This document shows positions 53,156 through 63,070 of a stretch of 64,000 nt of DNA, in pieces. A program made the translations under genes and the position numbers. The stretch spans positions 6,944,001 through 7,008,000 of the forward strand of contig CP099850.1 in the NCBI GenBank assembly GCA_030062745.1, read 5' to 3'. The notes beneath the pieces are model-generated. The model saw nothing but the letters and a program-made list of their open reading frames with translations. It had not been told where the DNA came from and ran no database searches. Position 1 is the first letter of the stretch, and the number at the start of each line of letters is the position of its first letter. This DNA comes from Capitulum mitella (taxonomy: Eukaryota > Arthropoda > Thecostraca > Pollicipedomorpha > Pollicipedidae).

Positions 53156-55553
53156 CCGCATTCGCGGAAGGCTAAACGGTAAAGTGGATTTCCGGCGGGG
53201 GAGGGGCGTATTCAGCCTTCCTCAATTCAAGAACTGCATGTCCGATTTCATCGTAACAAACGACAGTCGATTTGGCAAGACGTTAATTACATACATGTTT
53301 ATAAAAAGAAGCTTCCAAAATATTGAAAGGGGTGAATACAGGGACGCAAAATATGAAAACGGATGATATGTTTTTAACCTCCTACTCTGTTGTTTAAGGA
53401 CCAAGTCCGATGCAATTGGCCTGAATCGGGAACTTGTTGATGGGACTTCCCACTGTCCCACACGTTTGGAATTTTGAGAAAATTTGTAGCCGTTCACGGG
53501 ATTTTGAAGGCTGGAAGAATATTTTTAGAATGAAATAATGTATAGTTTAACACATTTTTTAGCTTTTATCATCATGTTTATTTTTTTTATTTTTTATTAT
53601 CATGTTATACTTAAGAAATGCAAATCATCTTATCTTGTATAATGTTGGTTTAAGCGGTGCCAAGGATATGAAAAGGGCGGACTGTCATAATCACATGTTC
53701 ATCAGCTTACGAATTTGGCCTCAAATGACCTGAAATGACCTAATATTCACTTAGAATGACCTTGAGTTTCTTTCATAATGTTTGAAAGCGTTTCCAGTCA
53801 TTTGAATGCATTCTATTTCTAAAGTTCCTGTCTATGGCCGTTGTGATATAGGGCATGCGAACGTACTTTTTAGGTAAGATGACCCGACCTGATTTCTGCC
53901 TGAAACTTGGCACATAAGTAACAGGCACAACGCAAAGTCGTAGAATTCCTGATTTTGAACTTTAACCCGGGGGGGGGGGGTTGTTTCCCCCCCTTGTTTT
54001 TTTTTGGCATTGGGAGAGAACCAAAAAACACAGAGCCACGAAACTTTGTGTACCTTTGCTCCATTAATTTTACGTCTCGTGTCAAAATTTTGACATCAGG
54101 TCAGGTCAGGTGCCTGACCTAGGTCAGGTCAAACAGACCTATGTCGAAAAAAGTTTAGCGCCCTCTAACTTTTTCGCAAAACAAGATATCTCAATAATAC
54201 TTTCAGGAAATAGTGACCGTGATAGATGCAACAAATCTGATATCTCAGATTTTTCGGAATTTTCCGGGTCATTGACCTAAGGTCAAGCCCATTTTTAAGA
54301 CATATCGCCGTTTTTTCGGAAATTAACGGATTATTCCATAACATTTTTAGTGTGGAGTGAAGCAGACATCTAGTTACCGTCATTGGGCAAAGTATCAGTG
54401 ACCTCCAGCCATTGACCTGAGGTCAGGTCACGAATAAGTGTAGTGGGCCAAAATGTACCACCGTCAAAATCGACGATGAACTACTCAGAATGGGTAGAAA
54501 ATGGCAGATCTAACTTGCACAGACGTAGTTAATACCAGGAACCTGAAAAAGTTTGAAAAAGTAGCATATTTTGGAAATAAATAGGCTCTCGCGAATAAAG
54601 CTCCGCCAACTTTGTAGATTGGCAACTAATCAATTTTCCCAAAATTTAAGCATGAAAAACCATCACAAGAACCACAAAGATCAATAAAATTGACATAGAT
54701 TGTCCTTTTTTGCGAAAATAAAGGAACGCCAAAATTAGTTCCGGTCAATTTGGTACCGCATACGGCAGCGGCGCACACGGCCGGCCGACCGGGAGAATTA
54801 CGGTGTCTTTAACTCAACGTTTCGGCGTATATATTGAACAAATCTGAGGAAATTAGACGTGTATCGGCATCCGCGGACATTTACTTGTGCGCTGGTGCCT
54901 TTACCTATGCGTTATTAGTCACAGCCCTTGAGATTCAGGCCTTTCTCGGTCTCATGCAGTCGGCTATGAGAAAACATATATAGGGCGTAAGTTGGCTTAC
55001 ATATTATCTAAAACTAAAAATGAGACCAGTTTCGAGCTCTACTCGTCACAGGCTTTCCAACGGTATGCTTATTTTTATCGTGCGACCAACCGTTCGTGAG
55101 TTAGAGGGGGGGGGCAGTCAACTGCCCCCCCCCCAGTCGCCGATGTTCGGGACGGACCGACGGTCGTGCGCGGGTTAAAAATAAAATAAGCGTCAAAAAT
55201 ATCTGCATAAGACCAAATTTTAGCTTTTGACTTTGACTTGACCACGTGAACTGACCTCAGATTAACAAAATTAGTTAATATGCTTGCCGAGATATTTGTC
55301 TTTACGCCCATATGATGTTATAGGTTTTATCTTAAAATTCTAAGTTTGGCAGCCATCTGTGGTGCCTTCTAAAAACGTGGCCCCGCACCGCCCCTGAGCA
55401 AAAATAGAATTATGGAATTTTGGCACAGAAGGTGGAGGGAATAGGTTAGAAAAGCGATGAAATTTTGTAAAGCTGCTTCAAAAACCTTGGAAGTGGCTAG
55501 CAAAAAACCGGAGGGTGGCGCATTGAGCCTTCCCCATTCTGCTGCGAATAGGG
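53156..55553 (+). mobile_element. Element A copy 4, interrupted by Element B
   Basis: The left end follows TTAA at 53,152-53,155 and the right end CTGCGAATAGGG is followed by TTAA at 55,554-55,557. The left portion (53,156-53,965) matches the 5' part of copy 2 and the right portion (55,175-55,553) matches the 3' part of copies 1 and 2. Joined, they rebuild an Element A of about 1.2 kb. Both target sites are intact TTAA. Confidence 0.75.
53966..55174 (+). mobile_element. Element B, about 1.2 kb, nested in Element A at TTAA
   Basis: Bounded by TTAA at 53,962-53,965 and 55,175-55,178. Its ends start CCCGGGGGG and finish GCGCGGG, giving short inverted termini beginning CCC. Subterminal G and C homopolymer runs occur near both ends, including a G9-to-C10 hairpin at about 55,107-55,134. 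GGTCAGGTCAGGT and TGACCTGAGGTCAGG words recur inside. No open frame, so non-autonomous; piggyBac-type target choice. Confidence 0.72.
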
Positions 55554-56990
55554 TTAAACAGCAAAAATAGTGGCTCTGGGTGGTAGGTTCGATCTCTTTG
55601 CGGACTGACCTTGTCCACGGGGGTCTAGTACATTAACCCCGCGAATAGCGGAAGTAAATCTTCTCGTGCCAGATCCGTTAGCTCCCTCGCCGCTACAGGC
55701 TGGGGAACCGGCTCCGACGCCGCCCTCGCCTGCGACACGTCTGCCGGTACAGTTGCTGCGCCAACTCTGACGCTGCCCTCGCCAAAAACGCATACGCAAG
55801 TACAGGCGTCCGCTCAGCGGATCGATGACACGAGCCGTCCGCGGAGTTCCTTGAAGACTCCTAGTGTGCCGCCCCGTCCGTCCTCATCAGCTGACCCACA
55901 TGTCGGCTCCAGCGGGCACCCGGACGTCAGCTTCGTGAGAGACCGGTCCCATCGGAGCCGCGACGCGTCCCGCCGCCACTTAGGCCCAGCATAACTCCGG
56001 GACCACACCTCCTCGACGAGGCTGGAGTGGCAGTGACTGCCACCAACGTCCTCCACCACCTGCTCCTGATAGGCTGAAACCTCTGACCTCCGATCGGGAC
56101 GGAGATTAAGCCGGGTTCTGAGGTTTCGCCCGTAAAGCGGTTCCGCCGGTGATCGCTCGGTGATGCCCTCTGGAGTAGTGCGGTGTGTCGGTAGAAATCT
56201 GGCCAGTCTCGTTGCCAGACTCTGCCCATCCTGGAAAATTGCTTCCAGGCTGTTGTTGACTGTCTGAACAGTCTTCTCCGTTGCCCCGTTACCTGACCGA
56301 CGATATGGTGCGACACGGATGTGACGAGTCCCGTTCTGTCTCAAAGGTTATCCGAACTCGCTGGAGCTGAATTGTGTTCAGTCGTCAGGCAATTTATTTG
56401 GGAATCGCCAGGCTGGGAAATAGAGCTCTCAGTTCTTGCATCGCACGCTCAGCTGAAGTAGTCTCCAGCGGGATTGCTTCCAGCCACTTCAAGTAGCTGT
56501 CGTGATGCGCAAGGAATATGATGTCTTCAAACAGTCTCGCGAAATCGATGTATACTCTTTCCCAAGGGCGTCAAAGGGTTCCCAAGCGTGAACACTTGCC
56601 TTTAGAGGCGTCGACCGCTTCTCCACGCAGGCCCGCAGGCCCTGGTCATTTCTGTTACGTTGCTACTGCTACTGCTTCATTTACTTATGATGCGTAGCCA
56701 TATTCCCGCCTCGCATGGCAGCTTAATCTGCGAGGGCTTGACCGCCGACGTAATAAACAGCCTGACCCCAGAGGCCGCCGAGTGTGAAGCTCCGAGTGGG
56801 CACGCGGCAATTTCCTCCAGTTCAGAGTTGAGACCAGACATACTTTTTGCCCAACTGCCTCGTCTCTCCTCCGCCTAGATGACCGGCATGCAGCTCTTGC
56901 AACTCTTTTCTGCGCATTTTGGTGGCATCACGACACGTCCACCCCACAACGAACAGTCGACAGTTCGACATCAGCCAACTGATCTGGCAG
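55554..56990 (-). pseudogene. Ty3/Gypsy retrotransposon integrase relic
   Basis: On the minus strand, from 56,960 downward: ELQELHAGHLGG (integrase zinc-binding H-GH part), then GKRVYIDFARLFED and HDSYLKWLEAIPLETTSAER (integrase core with the DxxSKWLE-like segment), then from 56,344 NGTRHIRVAPYRRSGNGATE, QSLATRLARFLPTHRTTPEG and SPAEPLYGRNLRTRLNLRP. These are typical Gypsy integrase motifs in correct order. Frameshifts, stops and an unaligned insert near 56,640-56,890 break it. The C-terminal tail extends to about 55,554, where Element A begins. No LTRs identified. Confidence 0.75.
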
Positions 56991-57749
56991 CTTTAAGGTA
57001 ACCATGAGTGAAATACCACAGGTTTGCATTAAATTTTGGTTTAAAAAGTCAGATATGTGTTTTGGAACTATGAACAAACGATTCAGCACTGTATGCGCCT
57101 AGCAATCACGATCATTTATCCGCCCTTGAAGCGGGAGGAAACTTTCCGCTTGGGAGGCTGGACGCAAGTGTATCCCGAATATTTTCGTTGCGAAGATTGA
57201 AGTGGATGCCCAGTGTGTTCTTGCTTTCTTTGCAGATCACAAAAAACACCAAAAGTGATGCGTCACGCAACATTTGGTTTCTTTTGCATAAGTTGATCTG
57301 AAAAGGGTCGGATACCATTTACGGAGGTGATTGTGAGACCACGAGCCGCCACTGTAAAGGAGTGGCTTGCCGAGTAAAAGATGCTGTTCTTGCTACATGG
57401 GATAAGTCAAGCATCGATCACAGCGTTATCGGTGTGCGAACCGTTGTCGTGAACGAGTGGGAGATGGTTAGGAAGACTGAACGACCTGCTAAAAAACACC
57501 TAAAGCTGTCTAAATGGGAAACGGTCGCGGACAAGAAGAAAGGACGTAACTTTCAAGATGGTAAAGAAAGGCTCCAAAGGGACGATCCCGGACATAACAC
57601 GTTGCCGCTGTGTAATCAAGGATGAGCCGTGCCGTGGGAAAGCGAATCCGTGTGGCACATGTATATAAGTTCTGTCGTGGATATTACTGGCACCACACGA
57701 CTGGAAGGACGAAACAGGCCCGGCCAGGAGAGTACTTTAGTTCCGAATT
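56991..57749. other. Unassigned spacer
   Basis: An 87-codon Lys-rich frame at 57,362-57,625 may belong to the repetitive-family relic that follows, but I could not align it. Confidence 0.3.
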
Positions 57750-58654
57750 TGAGGGGCCGTGATTCCTCAGCGCACACGACCGCAACGGCAGCAGCACAGG
57801 ACAGTACAGATGGAGTGCCGAGTGATTCCTCTGAGGTCAGTACCGGTGGTATGTCAATCCATGGCCAGTGTAAACAGTATTGAAGTCATGTATAATTGCA
57901 CCGAGATACCAAATTTCAGGCGAATGGGTGGCCGATTTGGTATGCCGTACGCGCTACTGAATGTTGGTTTGACGGACTTCAGGATATTTAAAGAGAGCAC
58001 TGTGGATATGCTGGCAGTAGATCGAAACAAGTTGCGCCGTCAACGGGAAAAATGGGGTCAGAAGGAAGCGTAACCCAGTTTGGCATCAAACACGGAATTC
58101 ATTCCCGGTTTTTACTATGACGGTGTCGAAGACAGTACTGATGGAATTTGGAGATAAAACAGCTCTTGTGAGGAAAGTCATGTCGCGATTGTGGCGGAAC
58201 CGGGTCACCGTTATATAAACCAAGTCAGCTCAGTCAGGACATCAGACATAGTAAAGGAAGTGCTCGGTGTTATAGACAAATTCGGGTTAAAACCCATCAT
58301 AGTCGGATCGGATGATATGGTAGTCAATTCTGGGCACAAAGGCGGTGTAAGTAGGCTTATGGAGGTGAGCTTACATAAGCTGTTGCAGCACTTGATCCGT
58401 GGAATTCATACTAATGAGCTCACTCTTCGCCACGTCTTTAAAGATGCTGACGGAGAAACTAGCGGTCCATTTTCTTTTCATGGTCTTATTGGAAAAGCTG
58501 CCCAGGCTGACGTCCCTGAAGTTCCCATCGCAAAGTTCGGCATAATAATGGTGATGTTTCAGAAATTCCAGAGGATGTCAGTGGTCCCAGTCGGGATCAA
58601 AAATATCTATATAGGATCACAAAAGCGATACACAAAGGAGTAGTGGGGTTCAAG

Positions 58655-58902
58655 CACGTTGCCAGGATTTTCCTCGAAATTTGACAAATGTCAAATTTCA
58701 TCGTATGCCAGAGGCATATGACGAAATTTACAAGAAAAGGCAGCAATTTCAGATGATTTATCAGATATTTAATGCACAGGAAAACACAAAATGTTTGTTT
58801 TCGCAACATATGCATGATCACTGTTACGTATTTATGCGAAATCCCCATGTATCTAGTGTAGACCGCTTGGCTCAGGGGGGGGCATGGCCCCATGGCCCTC
58901 CT
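58655..58902 (+). repeat. Left inverted arm inside the relic gene
   Basis: Runs from CACGTTGCCAGGATTTT through a palindrome (TCATCGTATGCC, then GGCATATGACGA) to GCATGGCCCCATGGCC. It is the reverse complement, with moderate divergence, of 59,363-59,622. Confidence 0.7.
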
Positions 58903-59362
58903 TGGCTTCGTCCCTGGTGGGGTTCCCTCCAGCCTTAAAATCCATGGAGCTGGGCGGTCTGCATCAAGCGAAATGGGTGAAAATGGCCACCCGCACTCTT
59001 CGTCTGTGCGTGGGAACAGTAAATCGATCTGCGGCAGTGAGACGAATTGTGAAGATTTATGCATCAGTACGCACCTGGTTGGTTTCAGTGCCGAATCCAC
59101 TGAAAAAGAAGCCAAAAACCGGCAGTGATTGCTCAAACTATCGAATGCACTTCTGCCAAGAGATAAAAAAACGTTTGAAGTGCCGCGAAAAAACGGTGCG
59201 CGGGCTCACCCAGTAAACATTCTCATCGGTAAGTTGTCTGATGAAAGCCAAGGCATTCGAGGATTCGCAGTTCGTAGGATACGAGTGGTGCGGCGAGAAA
59301 GACCGGACACCGAGTCTGGAGTAAGGACATTAAAACCCCCAGTCAAACAAAGACGTAGCCAA

Positions 59363-59622
59363 AGGGAACCATGGGGGCCATGGTCCCTATCCCCTCCCCC
59401 CCACTAAGGCAAACGGTCTCCACTAGATATATAGCAATTTTGCAAGAATACGTAATAGTGGCCATATATACGTTGCAAAAGCAAATATTATGTCTTTCTG
59501 TGATTTAAATATGATGTAAATTACATACAATGGCTACTTTTCATATAATTTTCGTCATATGCCAGTGGCATATGACAAAACTTAACATTTGACACCTCCT
59601 TCAGAAAAATCCTGGCTACGTG
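59363..59622 (-). repeat. Right inverted arm inside the relic gene
   Basis: Runs from CCATGGGGGCCATGG through CACTAAGGCAAACGGTCTCC and the palindrome CATATGCCAGTGGCATATG to AAAATCCTGGCTACGTG. It mirrors 58,655-58,902. Together they enclose a coding fragment of the relic protein. Confidence 0.7.
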
Positions 59623-59780
59623 CCTGCAGTCATAAACACCTCACTTACGGAGTATCACGAAATAGTACTGTGGGACGAAATGACTGTCACGGAACCACCA
59701 CTCTCCACGAAAATGTTTGATGCAGATCTCGAAGCGACGATCGCAAAAACGGCAAATCTACTTCTTTGACCTTCGTTGCC

Positions 59781-60094
59781 ACTCACAAGGTGTCGGCAAA
59801 TGACAGCTGGACAATCAATTTCGATGGATTCATGCCGAAACGGGGTTGCAGCTTGCACGTGAAGCCGAGCTGCAAATGCCACAGCTGGCTCTTTTGTTTT
59901 CGGGAATACTTTGCCTGTCTTTTATTACAGCTTTCAGCTTATTCTTTCGCAATTGTTGCGCCACAACTGCCGCAACCCTGATTCTGATTGGGATGTACAC
60001 AGGCATATATTTCCACGGCATTGCTGGTTACATTTTAAGAATAACGTCAAAGTTGTATTAGGGCCGCACGTATAGGGGGTCCTAAGCAGGGAAA
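59781..60094 (+). promoter_or_regulatory. Promoter and 5' UTR region of the NDUFS6 gene (inferred)
   Basis: About 310 bp between the relic gene and the NDUFS6 start codon. Normal CpG content. No TATA box is clear at a sensible distance. Assigned only by position. Confidence 0.35.
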
Positions 60095-60214
60095 ATGGCT
60101 TATATCGTGGGCCGTATTGCCCGGCATTCATCTTCGCTGCGCAGAGCGTTTTCGCCACTGGTTGTCAGGTCATCCTCTGCTTCTGCTTCAGATAGTGTTA
60201 CTCACACAGGACAG
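60095..60214 (+). CDS. NDUFS6: NADH dehydrogenase iron-sulfur protein 6, first exon
   Basis: ATG in the context AAAATGG opens a 40-codon exon ending at donor GTGAGA. The product begins MAYIVGRIARHSSSLRRAFS, with Arg, Ser and hydrophobic residues and no acidic residue for 32 positions, as in a mitochondrial presequence. It ends SDSVTHTGQ. VTHTGQ is the conserved motif at the start of mature NDUFS6, a small zinc-binding accessory subunit of complex I on the matrix arm, needed for assembly. The next exon should continue with V-(Y/F)-D and DYR; I could not find it before 64,000, so the rest probably lies beyond the window. The identification rests on presequence, motif and exon boundary, not on the zinc-binding C-terminus. 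Confidence 0.72.
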
Positions 60215-61862
60215 GTGAGATGCAAACTTTGATCATTGCCTAGTGTGTCAAACGCCTGACAAGACTGAAGAGTTTTGTGCTATATTAAGTGAGGCTGATG
60301 GCAACATGCACTGGTTCCACAGGAACAGCTGTAGTGGTTATACTGGAGATTTGGATGCATAGGCCAGTTTTCAAAGATCATCCATATGTTATAATCATAA
60401 ATCATCCACAGTGTCTGCAGCAAAGATGCTGCAAGGGCATATTCAACATGAGTTCCAGGAGAAACAACAGGTCTTAAGGGTTCACTTTTCTGGTAAAGCA
60501 AACCCAGTGGCCAGTGTGCAACACATGGTAGGTTTTTGCAAAGACATGGCATTGATGGAGCAGAGGACCAGGTTTGGGGAAGCTGTCATAAAATTTAGCC
60601 TTACCTTGCCCAATGTAATCATTTTGAGTATAGGATTTGAAAGGCCAGATTTGGAGCAGTTACCTTTTAGAGCATTTGCCAATTCTGGAACAGAGCCATA
60701 AAATTGGAGCAGCAAAGAGCCAAGTTTGAGGCAGCTTCCCCAAATGGTATGGCAAAGTGCCTTACCTGATAATCTCTACTAAGTGTGCTGCAACATCCAG
60801 AATCTAAGATTTCTAAAAAGGCACTGCAGCACAGACTCAAGTGGTCAGTGTGTTCATAACATACCAGACATGGGTCCATTAAAATCATTTTTCTCCACTG
60901 TTTAGTGATGCCATTAGTGGGGATTTGGATGAAAGATTGTGTGGTAAAAGATTGTAAGCAAAGATTGTATGGTAAAAGATTGTATAACATGAATGTCAAA
61001 ATAGAGAGTGGAAATGGTGGGCTGAAGGAATGGTGTTGGTTAATAAAGGCCACAGACTGATAAAGGGTGCAGTTGGACTTGGCTCTGTTCAGTAAGGTGG
61101 TTAGGTCTAGAGTATATCTAAATAGGGGCTGTGTGCTTATTGTGCTGCAGTACCACATGACATAAGATCATACAAAATGAATATCATAGGGTAAATGTTA
61201 TGCTGCAGGCCCAACCCTGCACCAGAGTTGTGGCATAGGATACTTAAGGCCAGAGGCTGGTGAAGGATGCAGTCAGACTTGGCTCTGTCTAATAAAAAGA
61301 TTAGGTCACAAAAAGTGCAGTATTAGGTTATATCTAAATAGGGGCCATGGCTGGGCTGGTCACATAGTAATATTACTACATTATTGCTATATGTTACCAG
61401 AATTGTTATGCCATTTAAGAACTATTCCAACAAGACAGTTCATCAGAAATGCAGTGATACTAGAGCCATAAGGTGGAATTGTCTGCTCAAGGTGGTAAGT
61501 AAACCACAATTTCTAAAGATGTGGGCATAGTACAGGCCATTTGGGCATGATAGTTCATTACTGTACCACAATTAGCACACATTCTGTGTTAAGATGACCC
61601 AGTACCACACTTCAGATGACCTAACCTCTTAATTGGACAGACACAAGTCCATTCACACCTTTTGTTAGCCTATGGCCTTTAGTATCCTATACTGTGCCTT
61701 CTGCACAACATTTACCCTTTATTTTGGTATTTATCTCAACATTCCTTTGCAGTGTAATCTTTTCCTTATGATCGTTTGCTATACTGCCTTCCTCCTGGTT
61801 ACCCATCTATGGCATCAGTAAATTGTAGACAAAAAATTATTTCAGTGGACCTTGCACCTTGA

Positions 61863-62345
61863 GGTTGACTGAGACTGCCAGAGGCACTGGGACAGTCAGG
61901 AGCCCCAGATGGTTAAGGCCATGGGATAACCAAGAGACTGAAACAGTCTGGGGACATGGGATGGTCAGGAACTGTGAGGAAGTCAAGGACCCTGGGACAG
62001 TCAGGCTCCCCAAGGAAGTCAGGGGCCTGAGACTGCCAGGGGCACCATGGGATGCTTAAGGGCCCCAGGATGGTCAGGGACCACAAGAGTCAAAGGGCCC
62101 AAGACAGTCAGGGGCAGTGGCACAGTCATGAGCCTGAGACAGCCAAAGGCCCTGAGATGATCAGGGACCATGAGACAGCCAGGGACCATGAGGAGGTCAG
62201 GGGTCTGAGACAGTCAGGAGTCACAGTGTGCTCGTGAACCTGAGACAGCCAAAGGTGCTGGTCAGATGGTCAGGAATCATGAGACAATCAGGGGCCTTGA
62301 GACAGGTATGGGCCTTGAGGGAGTTCTGTCTGAGACAATCAGACA
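61863..62345. repeat. Degenerate minisatellite of about 20-24 bp units
   Basis: Repeated words of the type GACAGTCAGGGGCC followed by (C/A)TGGGA or CTGAGA across nearly 480 bp, with length variation between units. Open frames through it (62,052-62,237 and others) are artefacts. Confidence 0.8.
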
Positions 62346-62779
62346 GTGTTGTAAACCCAGTTTTTCTTCCTGGTGCCAGAATGCAAATTCTTTTTTGGAG
62401 TATAAAATGTGCATTTATGTGAGAAACATGGACTAACTAGGTGGTTTGCAAGCATGTGGCCAACAGGGGCAGATCCAGTGCCTCCATTTGGGGGGGGACA
62501 ATCCTGGGTGTACATGGTAGGTCATCGGAGTTCAGAGCTCTTGACGGGGGGGATGGGAGGTGGCTGGTCATGTGTTTAGAGTGTACTTCAGGGGTCGAGT
62601 GTAAATGGTAAACCATCAACTGGGAGGGGGGGGGGACACTGGGCAACTTCAAAGTCTAGTTCAGTATGAATACCCATGTCTTTTAGGGGAGGTACAAATG
62701 ACCATTTTGGAGAACAATTTTTTTGAAGCATAATTTTTTGGTGTTCCTTGACACCAGAAAATGACAGTTTTTTCGACAC

Positions 62780-63070
62780 TGGTCAGGGACCTTGGGGATC
62801 AGGGGCTGTGGGATGCCTGTAAAGCTGAAACAGTCAGGGGCCATGGGGTGGTTGGGGACCATGAAGCACTCATGAGACCTGGCTCAGTCAGAGCCTGAGA
62901 CAGCCAGAGACCCTGGGATAGTCGGGCCCTGGGATGATCCTAGGCCCTGGGACAGCACAGAGCTTGGGTATAGTCAGGAGCCCTGTGACTGTCAGGGGCC
63001 CTGTGGTAGTCACAGGCCCCTGGGATGTTCATGGGAAGGCCAGAGGCCCTGGGACAGTCAGGGTGTGCTG
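62780..63070. repeat. Second block of the GACAGTCAGGGGCC minisatellite
   Basis: The same unit as 61,863-62,345 resumes after about 435 bp of unrelated sequence containing G-rich runs. This suggests one array split by an insertion at about 62,346-62,779. Confidence 0.75.

Larger units (their letters stand above)
57750..59780 (+). pseudogene. Relic of an uncharacterised repetitive invertebrate protein family
   Basis: Blocks in family order: GMPYALLNVGLTDFRIFKES with AVDRNKLRRQREK (57,940-58,050); HVAIVAEPGHRYINQVS (58,165-58,225); VGSDDMVVNSGHKGGVSRLM and HTNELTLRHVFKDADGETSG plus FHGLIGKAAQ (58,290-58,500); KWVKMATRTLRLCVGT (58,970-59,015); ILIGKLSDESQGIRGFAVRR (59,220-59,280); EYHEIVLWDEMTVTEPPLST (59,655-59,715). 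I recognise this layout from unannotated multicopy proteins of arthropods and other invertebrates; their function is unknown and they are probably of mobile-element origin. Stops and frame changes make this copy inactive. Two inverted arms at 58,655 and 59,363 interrupt it. Confidence 0.55.
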
